From contig JAWNZC010000347.1 of the NCBI GenBank assembly GCA_035771165.1, positions 2,764,501 to 2,828,500 of the forward strand: a stretch of DNA of 64,000 bases, in the 5' to 3' direction. Position 1 is the stretch's first letter, and every line of letters starts with the position of its first letter. Of this stretch, positions 33,604 to 47,000 are shown in pieces. The translations under genes and the position numbers were made by a program. This DNA comes from Paragorgia papillata (lineage: Eukaryota > Cnidaria > Anthozoa > Scleralcyonacea > Coralliidae). The notes below the pieces were generated by a model that saw only the letters and a list, made by a program, of their open reading frames with translations, made no database searches and had not been told where the DNA came from.

Positions 33604-34775
33604 ATGAAAGAAAGCGATGAAGAAGTTTTTATCACGCAGAATATTTTTCGTAAAAGTTTGGAACTAGACTTCGATTTTAGTAGCTTATTAGAAGCTGAAG
33701 AACCACTACTAATTAAGACAGTAAGTGTTGAGGGAAATGAAGTTACTGGAGGCCAATGCTTGGTTGAGAGAGACGACTCAGACAAGAGACTAGAACAATG
33801 GCGCGATCAGAGGGAAGTTGTTGTTATCACCGATGCAGACTGCAGAGTTGGAGAAGAGAAATGAGACAAGGATACCGATTAATACGAAATCAAGCACCTG
33901 TTGGACGGTTAATACATGGTCTGAGTGGGCTAATGAACGAAATTGGAAAAGTAAGGAGATATGTGCCACAATCAAGTACACGAAAGCACCGTGGTATTAA
34001 ACGAAAAGTGATAGAACATTATCGAAATGAGTCCATGTTGGAGAGATGCTTTGTGCAGCTGTACAAGAAATACGTGTTAAAATGTCCAAAGTCAGCCTTG
34101 GAAAATGACTCGTTTTACTTGACTCCAAAGCGAAAGTACAAATAGTTTCAGATGAAGGTATATACTGTTTTATATTTACTTCAAAAAATTTATTGGCAGA
34201 AAGATTGCTAAATTGTATATTACTATCTTAAAAATCATTAGGGTTTGTGGTTTTTGAATTAACTTTTTTCTTTTCTAATTTGTAATATATCTTTGATGTT
34301 TTTATAGTTTGGTTTACTTCGAATCCTGTAGGACCATAACAAATTGGGAACAGTGTGCGTCGCATGTGTGAAAAAGTGGGGATTGAAGGAAATTTCACCA
34401 ACCACAGTCTTCGAGCTACAACAGCTACGCGGGGATTAGCCAAAGGAATACCAGATAAGTTTGTTATGCAAAGAACGGGTCACAGGGATGCTCGCTCACT
34501 TCAAATTTACCAAAGGCCTAGTGTGTCGAGTAAAGTAGAGATTTCGAAAGCTTTTGATTCCACGAGTCAATTTGTGAAAGATGTGAAAAGTGATGGAAAA
34601 ATTTCTAGCAAGTAGAAAGAGAGTGGCAGTTAGCGACAACCATAATTCGGACACGTTCAAAAAAGTGTGTAAATTAAGTTCTGAAGAAAGTCCTTTATCA
34701 AATAGTAGGAAGGAAACACATGGTGTTTCATTTTCGAACTGCACGTTTGTTATAAAGAAGAATTTCATCTGTTAA
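33604..34775 (+). pseudogene. Broken Crypton-like (DUF3504-type) tyrosine recombinase
   Basis: Recombinase pieces appear in order but in different frames. An acidic N-terminal piece begins at an ATG at 33604. RIPINTKSSTCWTVNTWSEW (near 33860-33940) is the DNA-binding SAM-like N-domain. CFVQLYKKYVLKCPKSALEN then DSFYLTPKRK (near 34050-34135) belongs to the catalytic domain. MCEKVGIEGNFTNHSLRATT (34358-34430) holds HxxR, and TGHRDARSLQIYQRP (about 34475-34520) holds the second His and the Tyr nucleophile. A tail SFSNCTFVIKK follows in yet another frame. The region expected to hold the first catalytic Arg, between the second and third pieces, is missing. Frame changes and stops make it inactive as read. 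Splicing could join some pieces, but not restore the missing part. Confidence 0.7.
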
Positions 34776-35195
34776 GTTAAATTGTTTGAGTGTTAAAAAT
34801 TAAATGATTTTTGTTGTCGATATATATTGTTTGTGCAACGATTTATACCGCTAAGGAATGATTTATACCGCGTTTTGTAGAAATACGTTGGTTGTTTCTA
34901 ATATTTTAGCATTTTTATATAATATATATATATATATATACCAGGTGTATAATCAAATATATACCGCTAAGTGTACAAAGTGGTATATATATGAATATAT
35001 ACCCGGTATATATGTACATATATACTGTGAATTTTTAATTAGATGTATTTGTACGTATTCAATTCTATTCATTAACCCCAGTTTTCGCTGGAGAGATATC
35101 AAATCCCTCCCCTTGCTTTAAGGTTGTATCGGATTTATATACCTATCAAGAACAATGAAAACCGACTCAACTATTAAATAAATGCTTATACTTAC

Positions 35196-35259
35196 TTTCG
35201 GAGTTGTTAGAGCCTAAATTTTCGTTGGTTTCGCTTATATATTGACAAATAAAAGCCAT
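35196..35259 (-). CDS. Candidate first coding exon of an unidentified gene
   Basis: AAAATGGCTTTTATTTGTCA opens a frame of 21 codons (MAFICQYISETNENLGSNNS, then E) ending at a strong donor, GAAA|GTAAGTATA. The context is that of a typical first exon, but I cannot find the following exons to the left, and the intron would hold the recombinase element. It could also be a chance frame. Confidence 0.3.
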
Positions 35260-36592
35260 TTTCTTCTTGTCGATATGCCCACGTTGCACACGGGAAATTC
35301 ACAACACGGAATTCAGGTCAGAGCTCGGGTAATACTTCATGGCATATCGTTATAAAGGTCTCATTTTAAAAAGGGATCATTCAGGATCATTTTAAACCCA
35401 AGCTAGGGGGGTAATTTTGGTCAAAACCTGGCAGGTTCACAACAAATCGAAAGTGATCCGTCACAGGCGTCACTGTTGCATTTTGCCAACAAAGGCAAAA
35501 CTGAGGAGACTCGTAAACTTGTAGCAATGTTATCTCATTACGAATCAGTGGTTATTCTATAGTCAGGGGTGCCAGAGCCACAGGGGCAGCTGCCCCGCTT
35601 GCCCTCACAGCGCGGGGGCAGCACGGGGGCAACCAATTGTCCTTTCACGTAAGAGGAATGTTTTCTACAGGAATTGCCATTTCAATTATCGCATTAAATG
35701 AATTTTGTATTAATACCTCAAATGTCTCACAAGCTAACTTATTACTGCAAACCATGCAGAAGCAGCAAACTAATTTTGCCTTAGGTTAGCTGTGTCCAAC
35801 TTCATTCTCAGGGCGTTTTTGAGATTTGGAGGGTGGGAAAAAGCCCTGGCATTGGCTAGTCACAGCACCCAAAAATACTGCAGGGGTGTAATAAATTAGC
35901 AATTCAGTTTAGTATGCAAAATCATGTTGAGTAATGCAGCCCTGTGGGAGAAGTTCATTGTAATGGCAGTCCTATTCAGTCCCGTTGGTGGTTTGCATAA
36001 ATATGTTTCACGAGGAATGTTTAAGAAAGGCAAGCAACCAATGAAAATGCCGAATCCAACAGCCAATGCCAGAACCTTTTCCCACCTTACCAATTTCATA
36101 AAGGCCCTGGGCACAAGATACAGCTCAACTTCATTCTGACTTTTTTCACTTGGCAGGTGTTTTCTGATTCATTAAAGTTGCCATGTTTTCTTTAATGTAA
36201 GTAGGGATGTAGCATCAATATGTACAATTCAGTCATTGAATTTTCTTTCTCAATACATTGTCATTCATTATATTGTACCGTTATGCTTTTGGTTATTTTA
36301 TGCCATGGAGCAAAATTGGTGAACATTATTTCCAATGTGTAAAAATTAATGCTAAAATTAATTGGTATGCTATGCAATGAACTAGAATAAAGTTATTTGA
36401 GCCAAATAGTTTTTGTGCATTTGTCAAATACATTCTTCAAATTGGAGCAGTTTTTAATTGAATATAGTAAATATTTCATAACTTTTGAATTACCATTAGC
36501 CTAAATTAAATATTTTAGTTCATTGCATAGACCTACCATATAAGACAGTATGTCCACAAAGTTTGCATACAGATAGATAAAATAGTCAAGTC

Positions 36593-36668
36593 CTTATGAC
36601 TGCTGGAAGTTAAAGTGGTAATGCGTAGTATGACCCCCACTGGGAACTTAAAATCCAGCAGTCATAAG
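36593..36668. repeat. Hairpin with 15-bp perfect arms
   Basis: CTTATGACTGCTGGA at 36593-36607 and TCCAGCAGTCATAAG at 36654-36668. Outer bases (AAGT.../...ACTT) also pair in part. Probably a small foldback element. Confidence 0.75.
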
Positions 36669-37681
36669 TACTTATAATTACCCCATTGTAAACATAAAGA
36701 CTTGCCGTTTCACACTCCCCACATAGCCTGTCACTGACATTTGACTATTGTACAACATGTTAATTTAGCTCGTGGACTTCACTGGACTACGACAGGTTTT
36801 GCACATGGTTGCTTGATCATGAAGCTAGTTTTGTTTTCTTAGAAGAAAATTTCATTTCTGTTCAGCAATGCTCAGCCTTCTCAGTTTACAAAGCTCGACC
36901 AGACTGCTGAAATTATACATGTAAACATGTTGGCCATATAAATTGCCTTGAAATTGTCCGAAGACTATTAAGAGATTTTCAAAAACTTATCATATCATTC
37001 CAACAACGTCTATAGTACATCACATTTAAAAATTGACAACGATTCATACTTAGAATACTTACTAAGTTTGTAAAAACTTCTATTCGTGAAATAAATATCT
37101 CCCTCCTTGAATAATCTCCCTCCATGCTGCCATAACATTGACTTACATGAAGTACTTATTTTAAAATTTTGGCGCACAAACATGTCTTTTTATCGCGGGC
37201 GGGTCTATTTGATTAGCGAGAGAGTTTTGCAACGAGTGGATGTGTTTCATGGCTCTCATGGAACTGCTTCCGAGCACTTCTCAGTTTCCACATTGTCGTG
37301 TTCTAGCTGGTGAGGACATCATAAAGACCAATGATACCGATCTCCTGATCTTGTAAAAGAACTTACAGATCCTCTGGCTTCAAGCTAATGGGGGAGGCTG
37401 TCACGACAGGAAACGAGGAGCGTCCGCCATGTTGTAAAACACAAATTTGTCCCTAGCTCAATAAGTGTCGAAGACAAACAATTTTTAAAACTTAGAAACA
37501 TAAGTGTGACTATATAATCTCTCGCTTAGGCTGTATTTGGGTTTCCCTTTTGAACTTCCGGTTTTAGTTAGGTGTAATTCCCCTTGTTATTAAAATTGGG
37601 CTACGGCTCATGCCATTTTTATTGTAGAGTACTTATACTGTATATATTAAAGTGTTCTTCCGCGCCAAACTTACTGTCAAA

Positions 37682-37695
37682 ATGATCGGCAGACT
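37682..37695 (+). CDS. Candidate short first exon before the satellite
   Basis: CAAAATGATCGGCAGACT ends at a consensus donor GTGAGTAAC, encoding MIGR plus two bases. If real, the 128-bp satellite would start about 400 bp into its first intron. There is no other support in this window. Confidence 0.22.
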
Positions 37696-38095
37696 GTGAG
37701 TAACATCCCTAGATAAAAATAATCTTCACTAATGTCACATAAACGGTTTGAAAAGACGCTTTCCAAACCGGCCAAAAGCCGTATAAATTAAGACGAGTCA
37801 GTTTCAGACGGCACCACAGGCAGCCCAAACTTGTACTCCGCCATTAGATTACGGTTGTGCGCGTTGACAGCATAAGTTATGACGGTTCAATATAAACTTA
37901 AAATTTAATCTAAAATCTGTACTTATACATATCTAAAATCGCAGAAATATGGCTTGTAATTATACTGAAATAAACAAAATACGCATATATTGTTGTTATT
38001 TGAGCGAGAGTTGCAATATATATTATAACGCAATTGATAAGATTGCCGTGACACGCCGTACTTTCTATGTATAAAGTAACACAAGGATATCCACA

Positions 38096-41000
38096 TTATT
38101 TGGGCTGCCACGCCCACAGTTTTGGGTGTGACGTCCCCAAACCTGCAAATTCGGGTAGCCCGCCTAGCGGGCTTTCCAAATATATAAGTCTCGACGCCTG
38201 AGGCGTTAATCGATTTTATGACCTTATTTGGGCTGCCACGCCCACAGTTTTGGGTGTGACGTCCCCAAACCTGCAAATTCGGGTAGCCCGCCTAGCGGGC
38301 TTTCCAAATATATAAGTCTCGACGCCTGAGGCGTTAATCGATTTTATGACCTTATTTGGGCTGCCACGCCCACAGTTTTGGGTGTGACGTCCCCAAACCC
38401 GCAAATTCGGGTAGCCCGCCTCGCGGGCTTTCCAAATATATAAGTCTCGACGCCTGAGGCGTTAATCGATTTTATGACCTTATTTGGGCTGCCACGCCCA
38501 CAGTTTTGTGTGTGACGTCCCCAAACCCGCAAATTCGGGTAGCCCGCCTCGCGGGCTTTCCAAATATATAAGTCTCGACGCCTGAGGCGTTAATCGATTT
38601 TATGACCTTATTTGGGCTGCCACGCCCACAGTTTTGTGTGTGACGTCCCCAAACCTGCAAATTCGGGTAGCCCGCCTAGCGGGCTTTCCAAATATATAAG
38701 TCTCGACGCCTGAGGCGTTAATCGATTTTATGACCTTATTTGGGCTGCCACGCCCACAGTTTTGGGTGTGACGTCCCCAAACCTGCAAATTCGGGTAGCC
38801 CGCCTAGCGGGCTTTCCAAATATATAAGTCTCGACGCCTGAGGCGTTAATCGATTTTATGACCTTATTTGGGCTGCCACGCCCACAGTTTTGGGTGTGAC
38901 GTCCCCAAACCTGCAAATTCGGGTAGCCCGCCTAGCGGGCTTTCCAAATATATAAGTCTCGACGCCTGAGGCGTTAATCGATTTTATGACCTTATTTGGG
39001 CTGCCACGCCCACAGTTTTGGGTGTGACGTCCCCAAACCTGCAAATTCGGGTAGCCCGCCTAGCGGGCTTTCCAAATATATAAGTCTCGACGCCTGAGGC
39101 GTTAATCGATTTTATGACCTTATTTGGGCTGCCACGCCCACAGTTTTGGGTGTGACGTCCCCAAACCTGCAAATTCGGGTAGCCCGCCTAGCGGGCTTTC
39201 CAAATATATAAGTCTCGACGCCTGAGGCGTTAATCGATTTTATGACCTTATTTGGGCTGCCACGCCCACAGTTTTGGGTGTGACGTCCCCAAAACCTGCA
39301 AATTCGGGTAGCCCGCCTAGCGGGCTTTCCAAATATATAAGTCTCGACGCCTGAGGCGTTAATCGATTTTATGACCTTATTTGGGCTGCCACGCCCACAG
39401 TTTTGGGTGTGACGTCCCCAAACCTGCAAATTCGGGTAGCCCGCCTAGCGGGCTTTCCAAATATATAAGTCTCGACGCCTGAGGCGTTAATCGATTTTAT
39501 GACCTTATTTGGGCTGCCACGCCCACAGTTTTGGGTGTGACGTCCCCAAACCTGCAAATTCGGGTAGCCCGCCTAGCGGGCTTTCCAAATATATAAGTCT
39601 CGACGCCTGAGGCGTTAATCGATTTTTATGACCTTATTTGGGCTGCCACGCCCACAGTTTTGGGTGTGACGTCCCCAAACCTGCAAATTCGGGTAGCCCG
39701 CCTAGCGGGCTTTCCAAATATATAAGTCTCGACGCCTGAGGCGTTAATCGATTTTATGACCTTATTTGGGCTGCCACGCCCACAGTTTTGGGTGTGACGT
39801 CCCCAAACCTGCAAATTCGGGTAGCCCGCCTAGCGGGCTTTCCAAATATATAAGTCTCGACGCCTGAGGCGTTAATCGATTTTATGACCTTATTTGGGCT
39901 GCCACGCCCACAGTTTTGGGTGTGACGTCCCCAAACCTGCAAATTCGGGTAGCCCGCCTAGCGGGCTTTCCAAATATATAAGTCTCGACGCCTGAGGCGT
40001 TAATCGATTTTATGACCTTATTTGGGCTGCCACGCCCACAGTTTTTGGGTGTGACGTCCCCAAACCTGCAAATTCGGGTAGCCCGCCTAGCGGGCTTTCC
40101 AAATATATAAGTCTCGACGCCTGAGGCGTTAATCGATTTTATGACCTTATTTGGGCTGCCACGCCCACAGTTTTGGGTGTGACGTCCCCAAACCTGCAAA
40201 TTCGGGTAGCCCGCCTAGCGGGCTTTCCAAATATATAAGTCTCGACGCCTGAGGCGTTAATCGATTTTATGACCTTATTTGGGCTGCCACGCCCACAGTT
40301 TTGGGTGTGACGTCCCCAAACCTGCAAATTCGGGTAGCCCGCCTAGCGGGCTTTCCAAATATATAAGTCTCGACGCCTGAGGCGTTAATCGATTTTATGA
40401 CCTTATTTGGGCTGCCACGCCCACAGTTTTGGGTGTGACGTCCCCAAACCTGCAAATTCGGGTAGCCCGCCTAGCGGGCTTTCCAAATATATAAGTCTCG
40501 ACGCCTGAGGCGTTAATCGATTTTATGACCTTATTTGGGCTGCCACGCCCACAGTTTTGGGTGTGACGTCCCCAAACCTGCAAATTCGGGTAGCCCGCCT
40601 AGCGGGCTTTCCAAATATATAAGTCTCGACGCCTGAGGCGTTAATCGATTTTATGACCTTATTTGGGCTGCCACGCCCACAGTTTTGGGTGTGACGTCCC
40701 CAAACCTGCAAATTCGGGTAGCCCGCCTAGCGGGCTTTCCAAATATATAAGTCTCGACGCCTGAGGCGTTAATCGATTTTATGACCTTATTTGGGCTGCC
40801 ACGCCCACAGTTTTGGGTGTGACGTCCCCAAACCTGCAAATTCGGGTAGCCCGCCTAGCGGGCTTTCCAAATATATAAGTCTCGACGCCTGAGGCGTTAA
40901 TCGATTTTATGACCTTATTTGGGCTGCCACGCCCACAGTTTTGGGTGTGACGTCCCCAAACCTGCAAATTCGGGTAGCCCGCCTAGCGGGCTTTCCAAAT

Positions 41001-44000
41001 ATATAAGTCTCGACGCCTGAGGCGTTAATCGATTTTATGACCTTATTTGGGCTGCCACGCCCACAGTTTTGGGTGTGACGTCCCCAAACCTGCAAATTCG
41101 GGTAGCCCGCCTAGCGGGCTTTCCAAATATATAAGTCTCGACGCCTGAGGCGTTAATCGATTTTATGACCTTATTTGGGCTGCCACGCCCACAGTTTTGG
41201 GTGTGACGTCCCCAAACCTGCAAATTCGGGTAGCCCGCCTAGCGGGCTTTCCAAATATATAAGTCTCGACGCCTGAGGCGTTAATCGATTTTATGACCTT
41301 ATTTGGGCTGCCACGCCCACAGTTTTGGGTGTGACGTCCCCAAACCTGCAAATTCGGGTAGCCCGCCTAGCGGGCTTTCCAAATATATAAGTCTCGACGC
41401 CTGAGGCGTTAATCGATTTTATGACCTTATTTGGGCTGCCACGCCCACAGTTTTGGGTGTGACGTCCCCAAACCTGCAAATTCGGGTAGCCCGCCTAGCG
41501 GGCTTTCCAAATATATAAGTCTCGACGCCTGAGGCGTTAATCGATTTTATGACCTTATTTGGGCTGCCACGCCCACAGTTTTTGGGTGTGACGTCCCCAA
41601 ACCTGCAAATTCGGGTAGCCCGCCTAGCGGGCTTTCCAAATATATAAGTCTCGACGCCTGAGGCGTTAATCGATTTTATGACCTTATTTGGGCTGCCACG
41701 CCCACAGTTTTGGGTGTGACGTCCCCAAACCTGCAAATTCGGGTAGCCCGCCTAGCGGGCTTTCCAAATATATAAGTCTCGACGCCTGAGGCGTTAATCG
41801 ATTTTATGACCTTATTTGGGCTGCCACGCCCACAGTTTTGGGTGTGACGTCCCCAAACCTGCAAATTCGGGTAGCCCGCCTAGCGGGCTTTCCAAATATA
41901 TAAGTCTCGACGCCTGAGGCGTTAATCGATTTTATGACCTTATTTGGGCTGCCACGCCCACAGTTTTGGGTGTGACGTCCCCAAACCTGCAAATTCGGGT
42001 AGCCCGCCTAGCGGGCTTTCCAAATATATAAGTCTCGACGCCTGAGGCGTTAATCGATTTTATGACCTTATTTGGGCTGCCACGCCCACAGTTTTGGGTG
42101 TGACGTCCCCAAACCTGCAAATTCGGGTAGCCCGCCTAGCGGGCTTTCCAAATATATAAGTCTCGACGCCTGAGGCGTTAATCGATTTTATGACCTTATT
42201 TGGGCTGCCACGCCCACAGTTTTGGGTGTGACGTCCCCAAACCTGCAAATTCGGGTAGCCCGCCTAGCGGGCTTTCCAAATATATAAGTCTCGACGCCTG
42301 AGGCGTTAATCGATTTTATGACCTTATTTGGGCTGCCACGCCCACAGTTTTGGGTGTGACGTCCCCAAACCTGCAAATTCGGGTAGCCCGCCTAGCGGGC
42401 TTTCCAAATATATAAGTCTCGACGCCTGAGGCGTTAATCGATTTTATGACCTTATTTGGGCTGCCACGCCCACAGTTTTGGGTGTGACGTCCCCAAACCT
42501 GCAAATTCGGGTAGCCCGCCTAGCGGGCTTTCCAAATATATAAGTCTCGACGCCTGAGGCGTTAATCGATTTTATGACCTTATTTGGGCTGCCACGCCCA
42601 CAGTTTTGGGTGTGACGTCCCCAAACCTGCAAATTCGGGTAGCCCGCCTAGCGGGCTTTCCAAATATATAAGTCTCGACGCCTGAGGCGTTAATCGATTT
42701 TATGACCTTATTTGGGCTGCCACGCCCACAGTTTTGGGTGTGACGTCCCCAAACCTGCAAATTCGGGTAGCCCGCCTAGCGGGCTTTCCAAATATATAAG
42801 TCTCGACGCCTGAGGCGTTAATCGATTTTATGACCTTATTTGGGCTGCCACGCCCACAGTTTTGGGTGTGACGTCCCCAAACCTGCAAATTCGGGTAGCC
42901 CGCCTAGCGGGCTTTCCAAATATATAAGTCTCGACGCCTGAGGCGTTAATCGATTTTATGACCTTATTTGGGCTGCCACGCCCACAGTTTTGGGTGTGAC
43001 GTCCCCAAACCTGCAAATTCGGGTAGCCCGCCTAGCGGGCTTTCCAAATATATAAGTCTCGACGCCTGAGGCGTTAATCGATTTTTATGACCTTATTTGG
43101 GCTGCCACGCCCACAGTTTTGGGTGTGACGTCCCCAAACCTGCAAATTCGGGTAGCCCGCCTAGCGGGCTTTCCAAATATATAAGTCTCGACGCCTGAGG
43201 CGTTAATCGATTTTATGACCTTATTTGGGCTGCCACGCCCACAGTTTTGGGTGTGACGTCCCCAAACCTGCAAATTCGGGTAGCCCGCCTAGCGGGCTTT
43301 CCAAATATATAAGTCTCGACGCCTGAGGCGTTAATCGATTTTATGACCTTATTTGGGCTGCCACGCCCACAGTTTTGGGTGTGACGTCCCCAAACCTGCA
43401 AATTCGGGTAGCCCGCCTAGCGGGCTTTCCAAATATATAAGTCTCGACGCCTGAGGCGTTTAATCGATTTTATGACCTTATTTGGGCTGCCACGCCCACA
43501 GTTTTGGGTGTGACGTCCCCAAACCTGCAAATTCGGGTAGCCCGCCTAGCGGGCTTTCCAAATATATAAGTCTCGACGCCTGAGGCGTTAATCGATTTTA
43601 TGACCTTATTTGGGCTGCCACGCCCACAGTTTTGGGTGTGACGTCCCCAAACCTGCAAATTCGGGTAGCCCGCCTAGCGGGCTTTCCAAATATATAAGTC
43701 TCGACGCCTGAGGCGTTAATCGATTTTATGACCTTATTTGGGCTGCCACGCCCACAGTTTTGGGTGTGACGTCCCCAAACCTGCAAATTCGGGTAGCCCG
43801 CCTAGCGGGCTTTCCAAATATATAAGTCTCGACGCCTGAGGCGTTAATCGATTTTATGACCTTATTTGGGCTGCCACGCCCACAGTTTTGGGTGTGACGT
43901 CCCCAAACCTGCAAATTCGGGTAGCCCGCCTAGCGGGCTTTCCAAATATATAAGTCTCGACGCCTGAGGCGTTAATCGATTTTATGACCTTATTTGGGCT

Positions 44001-47000
44001 GCCACGCCCACAGTTTTGGGTGTGACGTCCCCAAACCTGCAAATTCGGGTAGCCCGCCTAGCGGGCTTTCCAAATATATAAGTCTCGACGCCTGAGGCGT
44101 TAATCGATTTTATGACCTTATTTGGGCTGCCACGCCCACAGTTTTGGGTGTGACGTCCCCAAACCTGCAAATTCGGGTAGCCCGCCTAGCGGGCTTTCCA
44201 AATATATAAGTCTCGACGCCTGAGGCGTTAATCGATTTTATGACCTTATTTGGGCTGCCACGCCCACAGTTTTGGGTGTGACGTCCCCAAACCTGCAAAT
44301 TCGGGTAGCCCGCCTAGCGGGCTTTCCAAATATATAAGTCTCGACGCCTGAGGCGTTAATCGATTTTATGACCTTATTTGGGCTGCCACGCCCACAGTTT
44401 TTGGGTGTGACGTCCCCAAACCTGCAAATTCGGGTAGCCCGCCTAGCGGGCTTTCCAAATATATAAGTCTCGACGCCTGAGGCGTTAATCGATTTTATGA
44501 CCTTATTTGGGCTGCCACGCCCACAGTTTTGGGTGTGACGTCCCCAAACCTGCAAATTCGGGTAGCCCGCCTAGCGGGCTTTCCAAATATATAAGTCTCG
44601 ACGCCTGAGGCGTTAATCGATTTTATGACCTTATTTGGGCTGCCACGCCCACAGTTTTGGGTGTGACGTCCCCAAACCTGCAAATTCGGGTAGCCCGCCT
44701 AGCGGGCTTTCCAAATATATAAGTCTCGACGCCTGAGGCGTTAATCGATTTTATGACCTTATTTGGGCTGCCACGCCCACAGTTTTGGGTGTGACGTCCC
44801 CAAACCTGCAAATTCGGGTAGCCCGCCTAGCGGGCTTTCCAAATATATAAGTCTCGACGCCTGAGGCGTTAATCGATTTTATGACCTTATTTGGGCTGCC
44901 ACGCCCACAGTTTTGGGTGTGACGTCCCCAAACCTGCAAATTCGGGTAGCCCGCCTAGCGGGCTTTCCAAATATATAAGTCTCGACGCCTGAGGCGTTAA
45001 TCGATTTTATGACCTTATTTGGGCTGCCACGCCCACAGTTTTGGGTGTGACGTCCCCAAACCTGCAAATTCGGGTAGCCCGCCTAGCGGGCTTTCCAAAT
45101 ATATAAGTCTCGACGCCTGAGGCGTTAATCGATTTTATGACCTTATTTGGGCTGCCACGCCCACAGTTTTGGGTGTGACGTCCCCAAACCTGCAAATTCG
45201 GGTAGCCCGCCTAGCGGGCTTTCCAAATATATAAGTCTCGACGCCTGAGGCGTTAATCGATTTTATGACCTTATTTGGGCTGCCACGCCCACAGTTTTGG
45301 GTGTGACGTCCCCAAACCTGCAAATTCGGGTAGCCCGCCTAGCGGGCTTTCCAAATATATAAGTCTCGACGCCTGAGGCGTTAATCGATTTTATGACCTT
45401 ATTTGGGCTGCCACGCCCACAGTTTTGGGTGTGACGTCCCCAAACCTGCAAATTCGGGTAGCCCGCCTAGCGGGCTTTCCAAATATATAAGTCTCGACGC
45501 CTGAGGCGTTAATCGATTTTATGACCTTATTTGGGCTGCCACGCCCACAGTTTTGGGTGTGACGTCCCCAAACCTGCAAATTCGGGTAGCCCGCCTAGCG
45601 GGCTTTCCAAATATATAAGTCTCGACGCCTGAGGCGTTAATCGATTTTATGACCTTATTTGGGCTGCCACGCCCACAGTTTTGGGTGTGACGTCCCCAAA
45701 CCTGCAAATTCGGGTAGCCCGCCTAGCGGGCTTTCCAAATATATAAGTCTCGACGCCTGAGGCGTTAATCGATTTTATGACCTTATTTGGGCTGCCACGC
45801 CCACAGTTTTGGGTGTGACGTCCCCAAACCTGCAAAATTCGGGTAGCCCGCCTAGCGGGCTTTCCAAATATATAAGTCTCGACGCCTGAGGCGTTAATCG
45901 ATTTTATGACCTTATTTGGGCTGCCACGCCCACAGTTTTGGGTGTGACGTCCCCAAACCTGCAAATTCGGGTAGCCCGCCTAGCGGGCTTTCCAAATATA
46001 TAAGTCTCGACGCCTGAGGCGTTAATCGATTTTATGACCTTATTTGGGCTGCCACGCCCACAGTTTTGGGTGTGACGTCCCCAAACCTGCAAATTCGGGT
46101 AGCCCGCCTAGCGGGCTTTCCAAATATATAAGTCTCGACGCCTGAGGCGTTAATCGATTTTATGACCTTATTTGGGCTGCCACGCCCACAGTTTTGGGTG
46201 TGACGTCCCCAAACCTGCAAATTCGGGTAGCCCGCCTAGCGGGCTTTCCAAATATATAAGTCTCGACGCCTGAGGCGTTAATCGATTTTATGACCTTATT
46301 TGGGCTGCCACGCCCACAGTTTTGGGTGTGACGTCCCCAAACCTGCAAATTCGGGTAGCCCGCCTAGCGGGCTTTCCAAATATATAAGTCTCGACGCCTG
46401 AGGCGTTAATCGATTTTATGACCTTATTTGGGCTGCCACGCCCACAGTTTTTGGGTGTGACGTCCCCAAACCTGCAAATTCGGGTAGCCCGCCTAGCGGG
46501 CTTTCCAAATATATAAGTCTCGACGCCTGAGGCGTTAATCGATTTTATGACCTTATTTGGGCTGCCACGCCCACAGTTTTGGGTGTGACGTCCCCAAACC
46601 TGCAAATTCGGGTAGCCCGCCTAGCGGGCTTTCCAAATATATAAGTCTCGACGCCTGAGGCGTTAATCGATTTTATGACCTTATTTGGGCTGCCACGCCC
46701 ACAGTTTTGGGTGTGACGTCCCCAAACCTGCAAATTCGGGTAGCCCGCCTAGCGGGCTTTCCAAATATATAAGTCTCGACGCCTGAGGCGTTAATCGATT
46801 TTATGACCTTATTTGGGCTGCCACGCCCACAGTTTTGGGTGTGACGTCCCCAAACCTGCAAATTCGGGTAGCCCGCCTAGCGGGCTTTCCAAATATATAA
46901 GTCTCGACGCCTGAGGCGTTAATCGATTTTATGACCTTATTTGGGCTGCCACGCCCACAGTTTTGGTGTGACGTCCCCAAACCTGCAAATTCGGGTAGCC

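Larger units (their letters stand above)
33182..35181 (+). mobile_element. 2.0-kb element with 26-bp imperfect TIRs carrying a Crypton-like tyrosine recombinase remnant
   Basis: Left TTATTTAATAGTTGA (33182-33196) then GGTTTTCA (33200-33207) mirrors TGAAAACC (35156-35163) then TCAACTATTAAATAA (35167-35181), with the same 3-nt spacer. Inside are the broken recombinase, paired palindromes at 33354-33405 and a TATATACC-rich stretch at 34840-35035. Cryptons are not known for TIRs, so the association may be nesting rather than one element. Confidence 0.55.
35260..38095. other. Non-coding region between the recombinase element and the satellite
   Basis: AT-rich DNA with a GC-rich patch near 35575-35640 (GGGGCAGCTGCCCC), a hairpin at 36593-36668, overlapping frames of about 70 codons on both strands at 35896-36139 that I could not identify, an ATGGCGGAC word on the minus strand at 37430 and a candidate exon at 37682. 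It stops abruptly at the first satellite unit. Confidence 0.55.

Noticed and set aside
35896..36139. Overlapping ~70-codon frames on both strands, one with a hydrophobic run
   Set aside because: The two strands are open in the same place, no splice sites fit, and I recognise no family in either.
37400..37430. Minus-strand ATGGCGGACGCTCC as a gene start
   Set aside because: The frame stops after nine codons (MADAPRFLS) and no convincing donor precedes the stop. I kept it only as an instance of the ATGGCGGA word.
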